A stretch of 64,000 nt of DNA from Istiophorus platypterus (lineage: Eukaryota > Chordata > Actinopteri > Istiophoriformes > Istiophoridae): contig CM029112.1 of assembly GCA_016859345.1 (NCBI GenBank), positions 10,982,089-11,046,088 on the forward strand. Reading direction: 5' to 3'. Positions within the stretch are counted from its first letter, which is position 1. The number at the start of each line of letters is the position of its first letter. Below the pieces are notes generated by a model that worked only from the letters and a program-made list of their open reading frames with translations, was not told where the DNA came from and did no database searches. Positions 39,893 through 50,566 of this stretch are shown here, one piece after another. Position numbers and translations under genes: made by a program.

Positions 39893-41195
39893 TTCAAGGT
39901 TTGAAACTGGACCCAGATGAAACCATGGTGTCCAATGATGTGAGCTCACTGTTTACATGCATTCCAACTATGGAGGCAGTGGAAACTGTAAGGCCGTGGC
40001 TACTACATGACAACACCCTTCATAACAGAACCGCCTTTGACCCGGACCAGATATGTGAACTACAGGACCCCTGTCTGAATACCACCTACTAGCAGTTTAC
40101 AAACAAAGCATGGTTTTGCCATGGGCTCTACAGTATCCCCCACTGTGGCCAATCTACACAGGAGGAAGTGGAAAGCAGGGCTCTTTACTCTTCAAGGGAA
40201 TAGCACCAAGTCACTGGTTCAGAGGATAACGTGAAAATTAAAAAAAACTCAAGTGCAAGCCTTTACTGCTTACAACAAAATCAGTAGACAAGACATCAAA
40301 GTACACAAAAAAGATGTCGATAACAAAAGTGTGCCTTGTCTGTACTGTGCTGCGCTAATTGAAGAAGATAGGAACCTTCAGTATTTGGGTATATAGGAAA
40401 CCCACACAGACCAGTATCTGCAGTTTACCTCTCACCACCCATTGGAACACAGGCTAGGAGTTATCAGAAACCTGCAAACCCAAGCTGATAATGTTCCTGT
40501 GGATAACCTAACTGGACCTCTGTTAAAACAGTCACAAGATTCAGGAAGAACACCAACAATGCTGGGGGCGAAGAAAAGAATAGATGCAAATAACATGGTC
40601 ATCCCAACCACCACTCAGACAGAAACTGGTACATCGCCAAGACCACAGACCCAAAATAGCAATCTAATCCAGCAAACAAAAGTGTGGCGCAACACACGAG
40701 GGCCGAATCCTCAGGACAAGACTCAGATAGTTTACCTACAACAAAAGGATAAGGGACACTCATTCAATGGCCGCAATGTACATATTTTAGATAGGGAGGT
40801 GGTTTGAAGGAGGCTATGTATGTCAAAGTAGAGAAGGTCTACAACACCACCCTATCCCCCACCTATATTGCACTATAATGCCACTAAACAAACATTTACA
40901 CTTGGTTTCAGGTGACTCCGAAAACGACAATCGTCAGAATCGGGCAGGTGACTTCAATAACTCTAACGAATGTCCTTCCAACAGCAAGACACACTAACTA
41001 ACCACCTGGTATCAATGATCTTGATAACAATGCCACCAAGGCTAAATACCCAGGTTTCCCCACCAGACAGTCAGAACTGAAGAAGTCTCTTGGATGAGGG
41101 GTGAAACATCTTCAACATCTACAACATCTACAACATCTACAACCAATCCAGTTAGCTTTCACTTCATTTTTCTTGAATACTACAGACATTCAAAC
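39893..41195 (+). mobile_element. Degenerate Penelope-like retroelement
   Basis: Penelope-like elements code for a reverse transcriptase followed by a GIY-YIG endonuclease. Here the frame from 39,901 reads DETMVSNDVSSLFTCIPT and TAFDPDQICEL, the familiar fish Penelope RT text, then hits a TAG at 40090-40092. After frame loss, LIEEDRNL, THTDQYL and HHPLEHRLGVIRNLQ follow at about 40,350-40,470. KDKGHSFNGRNVHILDRE of the endonuclease part is at about 40,747-40,796. The usual active-site block after the HWFR-like motif is broken (WFRG then stop near 40,227), so the RT must be inactive. The right end carries repeated ATCTACAAC units typical of these elements. The copy lies between CORO7 and PAM16. 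Confidence 0.8.
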
Positions 41196-41199
41196 TTCC

Positions 41200-42059
41200 A
41201 GGAGCTTAATTTGAACTATTTTGTATAAGGCTGCAAAACATGATTATTTTAAGTCTATTATTTATTTTCCGGATTAATCAATTATGTTTGGTTCGAACAA
41301 ATTCAGAGATTTGATCCTCAAAAATTGTTGACATTAATTTGCCAGTTAATCAACTTATAGTTGCATACATCATTCGGTAGTTTAATATTTAACAAAGCAT
41401 AATATGTACCGAAAAAGAAGTATAAGGTGGTAATAAATTGCAATAAATAAATGCAATAAATTGTTCTGAGTGCACAGAGCCTACTCTAGCACTCAGAACA
41501 ATTTATTGCAGAATATTCCCTCTCTTATATTTGCTTATTCTAGTGCCTTTGAATGAAATTAATCAGTTATGTTGTTCTAGTCTTAGTGGCAATTAACTGT
41601 TTTAAGGCTGGTATTAAGCAGTGGAATGATGGAATAGGTATATTTACTTGAGTACTGTATTTAATTACATATTTTAGATACTTGTACTGTACTTGAGAAT
41701 ACTCTTTTTCTTACCACCTTATACTTCTTTTTCGGTACATGTCTGAGATAAAAGTTTACTCTCTACTTACGACATTTATCTGACAGCTATAGGTACTAGT
41801 TATAGTTTAAGATTTTACATACAAAACATATTAAGAGTTATGAAATTATGGGAATATTATGCTTTGTTAAATATTAAACTACCGAATGATGTATGCAACT
41901 ATAAGTTGATTAACTGGCAAATTAATGTCAACAATTTTTGAGGATCAAATCTCTGAATTTGTTCGAACCAAACATAATTGATTAATCCGGAAAATAAATA
42001 ATAGACTTAAAATAATCATGTTTTGCAGCCTTATACAAAATAGTTCAAATTAAGCTCCT
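41200..42059. repeat. Large inverted repeat with perfect 206-bp arms
   Basis: Bases 41200-41405 are, base by base, the reverse complement of 41854-42059. A further 30 bp of the left arm (41404-41433) pairs exactly with 41711-41740, so the right side has about 113 bp (41741-41853) that the left side lacks. The right half and its right flank (about 41.64-42.24 kb) resemble a known fish repeat, with a second repeat nested in it. Because identity runs across that nested junction, this is an inverted duplication of a block and not two separate insertions. The perfect match suggests a recent event, gene conversion, or an assembly artefact. Confidence 0.9.
41452..41510. repeat. Perfect 22-bp hairpin inside the large inverted repeat
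   Basis: Arm 41452-41473 and arm 41489-41510 are exact reverse complements across a 15-nt loop. The hairpin sits in the loop region of the larger inverted repeat. Confidence 0.9.
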
Positions 42060-42379
42060 CCTAAACCAACTACAACAATAAATCACTTACATCAACACAT
42101 CAGTAATAATAATCCTGTATATAATATGATAGTATAAGAGTCAAAGATGACATTGAGTACTTTTACTTTTGATAATTTAAATAAATTTCCCTGACTATAC
42201 TCGACGTTTTACTTGTAATGGGATATTTTTACATTATGATCTTAGCGCCCCCCCCCCCAGAGCTCAGAGAAGAAAGCTGCAGTTTGACTTCCCTGCCGCT
42301 AGGTGTCAGTGTTAAAAATATCACCCACCGCCAGAGCCGACTTGAATTTTTGCGTTATCGATGCTTCCTTGAACTTTGA

Positions 42380-42460
42380 CCCTTTAAGTAACCTTCACCG
42401 GCGTGTATGTGTAGAAACGGCGGCGGCGAGTCGTCGGTGGAAGCTGTGTAACGTTATTAA
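42380..42460 (+). promoter_or_regulatory. PAM16 core promoter and 5' UTR region
   Basis: CpG density rises just before the PAM16 start codon (AAACGGCGGCGGCGAG at about 42,415) and continues to about 42,800, as expected of a housekeeping CpG-island promoter. No TATA box is evident. The exact start site cannot be read from sequence. Confidence 0.5.
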
Positions 42461-45336
42461 ATGGTAAGACTGCGATTTACGGCCGTGGCGCGGACATTTA
42501 CGAAGCCGTGGCTAACGTCGCTGGGTCGGAGAAGAGCTGTAACGTTATGCGGCGTTAGCATTGAGCGGGAGACGCCGCGGAGCCGCCGTGTCTCGTCCGT
42601 CGCAGTTTTGCTTTCTCGACCTTATTACATAAGGAAGCCGCCCTCTCCTTCGACCGTTTGATTTAGATGGAGGCCGATGTGCCAAAGACTTGAGTCGGTT
42701 CGTGTCCAAACGTAGCGGGGGGAGTGCGTGGAGCCGCTGTCACGGCGTTGGCAGCGGTGTTGGACGTGTCATCCACCTCGCCCCCCGCACCTGCAGGCGC
42801 TGACTGACTCGGCCCGGCTTCGCTTTAATTGTCTTTTTGGTTTGACTGATCTCGTAGTCTGCGGTGTCTCTTGCCAAAATCAGCTCCGCTGGCCAGCCAA
42901 ACAGTTCCAGTGATCATGACTGTCGGTGTCTAATGATGGTGTGTGTGTGTTTTTCCCCCCTTCAGGCTAAATATCTTGCACAGATCATCGTGATGGGAGC
43001 GCAGGTGGTGGGTCGCGCGTTCGCTCGTGCTTTACAACAAGAATATGCAGGTATGATCGTGACCTTATCACTTTTAAACCTGGCAGGTAAAAGTAGTCAG
43101 TGCTGAAACCATAATTTTGATAATTATAGGTATTTATCAAGCTCGATTGCTAAACTTTGGCAGTTTCACCTCCTCGACGCAATGTTTTGTTTTGTTTTTG
43201 TTTTTTATCACTGTAAATTGCAATCTTTCGTAGTTTTGACTTAATGGTTCGGACCCATGTCATTCAGATACGATTTTGCTGAAATTCGACGATGATGATA
43301 ACAAAGCATCATGAGCTGCAGCTCCTTGTAAAATCCTTTTTTTGCTTTTACACTCGTCTAGCATGTCTGAGGACATTTGTGTGTGTTGTGTTTTCCCTTC
43401 ACAGCGAGCCAAGCAGCAGCACGCGCCAGGAGCAGCACCGGTCAGCAGTCCGCTGCAGCCTCCAGCATCACCGGGATGAGCCTGCAAGAGGCGCAGCAAA
43501 TCCTCAATATCTCCACACTCACCCCTGAGGAGATTCAGAAGGTGCAATCGTGCTCCTTTAGGGATTTTTAACAAAGTGTTTGTACTGGGTTGCAGAGCCC
43601 CTAACCCTTTTTATAATATACTGTTTGCCTGGTCATTCCAGATTTGTATAGCCAAGTCAAAATCTGTTTCATGGTTACAGGATTTTACCTTCACCGTGGC
43701 CTAAGTGTGCCGTGCCCATAACAAGTTGCGCTGACCGCATGACTGGGATTTTACCATTTCTTAACCCCCTAAACTGTGGAGCTCATTAGTCCCAGCTGTG
43801 GGGGGAACAGATTCTGACACGGAACACCAGCATCTAGATAGATGATTCAAAAGGATTATCCAAACTGAAAAACTGTCTGGTTACATGCATGAAATACTGC
43901 CCTTTTGGGTTTAAAAGGCGGTGTGGTTGTAAAATATTGTAAAAGTTTGTCATATGTGTGTTTTGTGTAACTGGGCTGTGAATTCCTTAGGCTTCAAGGT
44001 TTGCTTCCTGAGCATCTCAGGAGGACACTATATTTTAGTCTACTTGACCATTCATCAATATTATCAACATTTTTCTTTACCTTCTTTTGTAACAGTGATC
44101 AAAAAATGTGACATTGTTTGTCTTTGCTGTTGTTTTGAAAAAAAAAACTATGTTTTGATTGAAGATAAAATTACCTAAAAACTAACACATTTGGGTTTCT
44201 CTCTTCCAGAACTATGAGCACCTTTTTAAAGTCAATGACAAGGCAGTGGGCGGTTCATTTTACCTACAATCAAAAGTAAGTGCTCTGTATCTTGTTATAC
44301 AAAACATTTTACTCTGTAAGTTAACACAATGTCGATAACGTTATTTACACAGTGATTTTTCAAATGTTTTGCAGAGTGGAGGGCATTTAATGCAACATGT
44401 TACATTTAGAACAGATTATAATACCACTATTGTTTGAATATTTATTAACCACCAAAGTAGAATACTGTCCTAAGTTAATCAAGAACAAATGGCAGCACTA
44501 TACTACAGGAGTATACAAATCACTCATCTTTGATAGTGGTCAACTAATTAATTTGCAGCCCATGGCAGCTATTCTAACTAATTTACTTCTAAGCCTGCAG
44601 CCAGAGTGACCAAACCATGACACAAAGTTTGATACAAGATTGAGACTGTTGGGCCTGATAAGAAGTTGAAACCAATGTGTGCATTTCTCAGAAATATAGT
44701 TTTGGTGTTTTTAGTGGAGCTCAAGTGGCAGTGTAGAGCTGTACCAAGATAAATAAAATCTTCGCAGTTTCAACATCAGCAGTTAAACTTATCAAATTCC
44801 AGGAGAGCATTAAAAAATAATTTGAAAAAAAAATTAATCTTCCTCATCATCAGTGTTTTTTCCCCTTAGGAATTTGAGGTTTTTTGTGGCACCGCTGTTG
44901 ATGAAGCATAGATATAGTATTGGCGCTTGTGCAGCAGGGAACAGTGATACTCAGTACTGTTCATAGTCACTCTGTTTACTTGTTTTGCTCATAACATCCA
45001 AACAGTGACCATTTCTCTCTCTGCCTTTGTGTCTGTGTTAAATATCAAATTATCACTCATGTGACTCCCAGCATGTAGGAGAAATCCACTCTTTGAACTG
45101 GGTCGTGTTGGAAAATTAAGTTCTTACTATATTTATCTCCCACCAATTCCTCTGTGCTCTGAGCGAAACATAGTGTATTTTGGTCATATTATATGTCTTC
45201 CCTTTTTCTCAAATTCTCATTGTTTTTGTGTGTTTGTGTCTAGGTGGTGCGGGCTAAAGAGCGTCTAGACGAGGAACTAAGTATTCAGTCACAACAACAA
45301 CAAAAGCAGCAGTCACAGCAGAATACAGAAACATGA
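42461..45336 (+). CDS. PAM16: PAM16/Magmas, import motor J-like subunit
   Basis: PAM16 (Magmas, TIM16) pairs with the J-protein PAM18/DNAJC19 on the matrix side of the TIM23 channel and controls mtHsp70 during presequence import. Five coding exons join in frame: 42461-42463, 42966-43050, 43405-43541, 44210-44275 and 45244-45336, giving 127 residues, close to the usual size. Exon 1 contributes only ATG, directly followed by the donor GTAAGA. The N terminus AKYLAQIIVMGAQVVGRAF is the conserved hydrophobic, membrane-associated segment. LSLQEAQQILNIS-like text and EEIQKNYEHLFKVND form the J-like domain (about residues 56-105). NDKA stands where true J proteins have HPD, as expected for this inactive J fold. 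The C terminus is glutamine-rich (QQQQKQQSQQ) and coded by CAA/CAG repeats, which is lineage-specific. It lies 4.6 kb downstream of the CORO7 stop on the same strand. Confidence 0.97.
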
Positions 45337-45394
45337 AGTATGATAAGATGTTCACCCTGTCTCTCCTCTCCCTGTCCTCTGTAAATTATAACCC

Positions 45395-45400
45395 AATAAA
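45395..45400 (+). terminator. PAM16 poly(A) signal
   Basis: AATAAA 59 bases after the PAM16 stop gives a very short 3' UTR. A T-rich run follows. Confidence 0.75.
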
Positions 45401-46645
45401 AGCCTCTTCCTTTTCTCTAGTCTTGACTTTCTGGCAGCTTTTGAGCTAAAATGTCATTTCAAGACAAGGATGCATAAACAACAGTCATAATAATATTGGA
45501 TTTATTGTTCTTTTTAGTTATGTCAGATGCTATGGTTTACAATAATCTAAATCCACAAAGAAATGCATTTATTTTTTGTATTTTAAGCTACTGTAGTTTA
45601 GCTTAAATGCTCAACATTGAGTGAAACTGTAGCTTTTGTTGACTAGTAATCAGGGTAATAAGACTTCAACAGGTCATGTGTGATGTTCACGTCAGGTGTT
45701 CATATGTCGGTAAATATGAGCTGAATGAAATTTACCTGAATGTATATTTAGGAAAGAAATGAAAACAAGTTGTATCAAATGCAACTTTATTAAACATTTC
45801 TCTTTTCATTGACATTATTATCAATATCGTAATAAAATTCCTCTAAAACAGGAGAACACCGCTATGTTGTACCAATTGGAGACTTTTACAACGCTAAAAT
45901 TCTGCATGTTCAACCACAGAACATGATGCCAGGAAAAATATATTTTCATATAATCATTTTTTTCATATAGAGTATAACTTCTATATTTTTTACCTATATT
46001 AAAAAGGCACTTGGAAAAATTCAAATACTGACATAATATCTCACAAATGTGCAAAAAAACATAACTTGGAACAGGCCTTGCGTGGCCTTAGTCTTATCAT
46101 TAACCCTTTGTGCAATGCTGTGGCACTTCAGTCAATGGCACCCCTTTACAATGACACTGACCTAGCTAGCTAAAACAATTTTTGTGCCCTGGATTTCAAT
46201 TCCACTTTCATAGCATTAAGCAAGGGTTGCTTTAAAATCTCCAGGAGCAAGTACCGCTTTCATAATGTCAAAAAAAGGTAAGACTTTAAATTCAGATATT
46301 TGAGCCACTGAGGATTTTTACAATTATTCTTGGTTCTCAAATGAACTGATGAGAAACACTCTGCAGTGAGAAAGGATGTGGCAGCATCCCTATATCTACA
46401 CACACTATGAGGGGTACAAAAGTGCAGTTAATTACAGACTGAGCTCAAAGGGTTAATGGATCATACAGCTTATTTAATATTGAAAAGATGTGGACCCTGG
46501 AAGGATCCATGTCATATTATTCAGCTTTCTGCCGCTGTGCTGACTCTCTGTCCCAGGCTTCGACCAGCAGAGGAGAGACAGACAGACAGGGAGGAGGAGG
46601 AGGAGGACGAGGAGGAGAGCTGCCACCGCATCTGTGGGTTTCACT

Positions 46646-46659
46646 GTTGCCACGGTAAC
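46646..46659. promoter_or_regulatory. Palindromic X-box (RFX-type) site
   Basis: GTTGCCACGGTAAC is two inverted half-sites, GTTGCC and GGTAAC, with a 2-nt spacer. This agrees with the RFX-family X-box consensus. RFX factors drive many ciliary genes, and the neighbour GLIS2 is a cilium- and kidney-linked factor. Function is inferred from the motif only. Confidence 0.45.
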
Positions 46660-47867
46660 CTATGTCTAGCCTACTTAACACCTGTTTCTGATGACATCAC
46701 ATGCCAGCATTGTCCACTCACAACGAGAGATTCATTTCAATGCCAAGCCTGAATGCAGGGACAGGCCACTGGTGTGTGGGGGTGGGGGCAACGGGTGTCT
46801 GAGATAATGACGACTAAGAATTACCAAGGCAGAAACACAGGTATGCCGCTCATCTCTGCTGTGAATACTTGTAGACATGAGGGCAGCCTGACACAGAGCT
46901 CATCCTCAGAAAGGGATGGTCATATTTGCTTTTGTGCTGCTGTGAATGTGGCTCGTTAGTTTGCCTGTTTCCCCTATCTCTGGTACAAAAGCTTCGTGGC
47001 CAGGAGTTGGAGGAGGTGAGCCTTTTGGGTTTAATCTATAAAAAAAAAGAAAAAGAAAAAAAGCCCCAGAGGGCAGACAGAGTTCAGTGGCCTACTTTTC
47101 TGCAGGCTTGTGTGCCTGTGAGTGGCTGCCACATTGGGCACAGCACAGCCAGTGACTCCAGAGCCAAGAGGGCTGTTTGCTGGGTAGGTGGCCAGATGGA
47201 GGGCGGCTGCACCACACAGCTATCCCCTGCCTCTTTTCCTCTGCTGGCAAACAGCCTCTCCCTTCATCTCTCCCTATCCCCTGTCCATTCATTTATTCAT
47301 TCAGCCAATCTTTTCTCTCTTTGCTCTCACGCTCTCCCTGTGCTGCCCGCCATTTCACAGCCGAATGTCATTTCTCATTGCTTCCCCTTTATCTGACTGT
47401 GAAAATTAAAAGTCAGAACAAAGGGAGTAAATCTTTTTTTGCAAATCCAATTTAACCCCAAGATAATTTGGTGTTAGGACACTTGAAACAGAAATATTAT
47501 ATTCCATTATGCTATCTGAATTATCATTAGTAAATCAGTGTGATTGTCATGGAGGACTGTGATGTCATTTGTTCCACCATAGCCCGCCCTCCCATATTTG
47601 CCAACCATGTTGGACTGTCAACCCTTAAAACAATATCATCTGAACTTAGGACCCTTGATCATAAGTAATGGCCAAAGCTTAGATAGCTTTGTTGTGAGCA
47701 GTTCAACCAAATAGGGATTTCCCCTTCCCACAGTGTTTCATTTTAAGGGTTCTGCAGTTCTGAATTGGTAACCATATTCAGTATTTCACAGAAAACAAGG
47801 CAAAGCATTACTAAGGGTTTAAAGTCATGCTAACAACCCTATGAGATTTTACTTGAGCACAGCCGTG

Positions 47868-48362
47868 TTTCGAACTAAATGTTAACATCAACATGCTGAC
47901 ATGCTCACAGTGACAAGGTAACATGCTGATGTTTGGCAGGTAATATTTACCTAGTTCACCATCTTACTTAAGTGTATTAGCATGCCAATATTTGATAATT
48001 AGCTAACCTTAGCAAAGTACTGCTGAGGCTGATGGGAATGTCATTAGTTTTTCCATTATTTGGTCACAACCCAAAGCATTGAACACATTAAAAAAAAAAA
48101 CCCTGACCTGGTGATGGCACTAGATGTGAATTTAAGGGCTAATTAAAGTTATCACCATTAATCCTGAGGGGGGAAAGGATGTCTGCCCCAAATATCATTG
48201 AAATCTATTCAATATTTGTTGAAAATTTAAACAGAAAATATCAACTTTATGGTTACACTATAAACTCATCCTCTTGTTGGGTACTGCAGTCTGGACAAAA
48301 GTGGTAGACTGACCAACAGACCGACACTGCCATCCGCTGAGCTGCACCACAAGCATGGCTAA
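47868..48362 (-). repeat. Percomorph interspersed repeat, copy 2
   Basis: This is the reverse-complement relative of the repeat at 26.78 kb. Shared landmarks include GATGGGAATGTCATTAG, CTAGATG, AATCCTGAGGGG and GTCTGGACAAAAGTGGT. An A-run interrupts it near 48.09 kb. Confidence 0.65.
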
Positions 48363-50469
48363 AAAGCTAAAATTAAATTACCACAGAAAACTGAATTGTC
48401 TTGTGACCCTTGAAACTTGTCTTAGTGGACCACCCAAATCTCTCCCCCTCTCCTTCTCTTCATCCCGTAAAAAGACCAAAGCTCAACAGCAGAAAGCTGA
48501 TTACAGAGCAGCCATCGCAGAACACAAGAAGCAACTTCAACATCAGAGAAAATGTCTCGTCTGAACAACAGCAAAAAATAATGACAGAAATATAAAACAG
48601 CAATAACAGATGTCTAATGATGTTCTACGACTGGGCAATGGAAAAGCAAGACAGCCAGCATAAGCGGATGGGGAGGAGAGAGATGGAGGAGTGAAAGGAG
48701 AGAGGAGGGCTGAGCGTGTCAGTCTCTCGGGGGAATGTTCCTCATGTTGTGATGATCCTCTCCTGCCCCCCTACCTCTCCTCTGTGGAGCAGTCAACATC
48801 ACACATGCATTACCACTGAGCAACACAAGCCTGGAAGGGCCCCACAGCAGAGTTGGCCTTTGCAGAAAAATTGAACAAGAGCAAACTAGTTTTTAAAGAA
48901 CAATGACTTAGGAGTAACATTTCATAAAACATGTAAGGAATATAGATTGTGGTAAGTGCATGTTGACTGCTTAATCGAACCATGAGAAAAGTTTCCCCAG
49001 AAGTCAAGTGAGTCTTTTTGTCTTTTCTTTTTTTTTTTTTTTTTTTTGCCCCTTTGGACAGAGTAAAATGAGGCAGTTTGCAATAGTGTGGCTTCCTAGT
49101 CAGTCCAGCTGTATATGGCATTGAGTGCATCACAACCCCCTCTGTGGCACAATATGTACATCCCACTTTTACCCTCTCCAGGTATTTTTGGCACAGCGTG
49201 AGAGCTGTTGAACTTGAAAACTTGAACCGACAAGGCTATGTTGGGCCTTGACTGGATGACCACCTGCCTTTCACAGCTGGTTTTGGGCCGGGTCGCTTTT
49301 TAAAAATACAAGACACTAGTGTTTATCACCACAGTGGCCCTTTCATACACAAACTGGCCGTGTTGATTCAATTACGGGAAAGCAGCTGGACAATCCAGCA
49401 CTAAAACAGTGCTAGTTCTGTAAATGGCAAGCAGGACGTTTTGTATCGTGTCCGACCAGAGGGGGGAGCCAGACGCATCGGTGAATTTCACGTTGTGTAA
49501 AAGGGAAGGTGATGATTGGTCATTGCCAGGTGATGTAACACCATTTGTCTGTGTTTAGTCCTTAGATTGCTCTGTGCCCTAAAAGCCCCTAGTCTGCACA
49601 CCCGGCACACATTCTGGTGGACTAGGCTGGTCCATGTTGGTCACCCTCCCCAAACTGGGGACAGATTGTCAAAAGTGCTCTCCCAGTTTATGTTAACCTG
49701 GGGAAGCTGAAACATTAGCAGCAGTTTTGAGGTTTCAATACTATAACCAGTTGACACTAATAAGTGCTGTGTTTAATTGAACTGTCTCAGAGCTGAAGCG
49801 GTAGCCTTCTCCTGCACAAGTCTAAGACAGTTTGAGTTCACTTGCTTTGGTATAGCAAGCTTGTCTGAATCGTATTAATCACAGCAGCCTGTGAAAAATA
49901 GGTCATAACTTTAAAATCAGCTGTGGAGACTCTTCCTATTATGTGCAAGTTTTCCCGACTGCGAGTGCGTCATTCAGTTTAATGGTGCGTCTATCTCGCT
50001 CCTCAGCTGGAGGCACACTGTCGATGAAGTACAGTCATATAAATACTTATTAATGAATCAGGGCTTTTGTTGGAACACAGAGCGCTAAGACCCATGTACA
50101 TGGTCCCTGTCTGCAGAACCAGCAGGAATGAATAGAGTATAAAATAAGCAATGAGGAGCCAATTCATACATATTCCTGAACAGAGTTCTTGGGCCCCTTG
50201 GTTTCCCAACAATAAAAGAGGCTTGCGTTGTATTCTTAATTCTTGTGAGGTGTAGTGTTATCTATTGTTTTCTTGATTGAAGTTTTGATAGGTTTCTATA
50301 TAGCTTTGTCCTTTTCCACCTTCTCTCTGAAATGCATTGCCTGGAGTTGATTGTGCGAGCCATTCCCTATCACCTTTGACCGCCCATACCCTCATTATGG
50401 TGATCGCCCTCCCATCCCAACCCCCTGAGCTCTTCTGGAATGTGTGTGTGTTTTTGTGTGGTTGTGTGC

Positions 50470-50470
<1 letters not shown>

Positions 50471-50558
<88 letters not shown>
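50471..50558. repeat. (GT)44 microsatellite in the GLIS2 3' UTR
   Basis: An uninterrupted GT array whose sense (AC) strand begins seven bases after the GLIS2 stop codon. Confidence 0.97.

Positions 50559-50565
<7 letters not shown>

Positions 50566-50566
<1 letters not shown>

Larger units (their letters stand above)
45401..50565. other. Convergent PAM16/GLIS2 interval, probable GLIS2 3' UTR in part
   Basis: PAM16 and GLIS2 face each other, so the right part of this interval should be transcribed as GLIS2 3' UTR. On the - strand AATAAA sites appear at 47292-47297 and 45786-45791; which is used cannot be told. Other contents are the X-box-like site at 46.65 kb, an interspersed repeat at 47.87-48.36 kb, a 20-base T run near 49.03 kb and the long GT array near 50.5 kb. 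The 156-codon frame at 46.93 kb shows no domain. Confidence 0.5.

Noticed and set aside
46926..47396. 156-codon + strand frame between PAM16 and GLIS2
   Set aside because: Composition is low-complexity Ser/Leu/Pro in the C-terminal half and it overlaps other equally empty frames; no family match.
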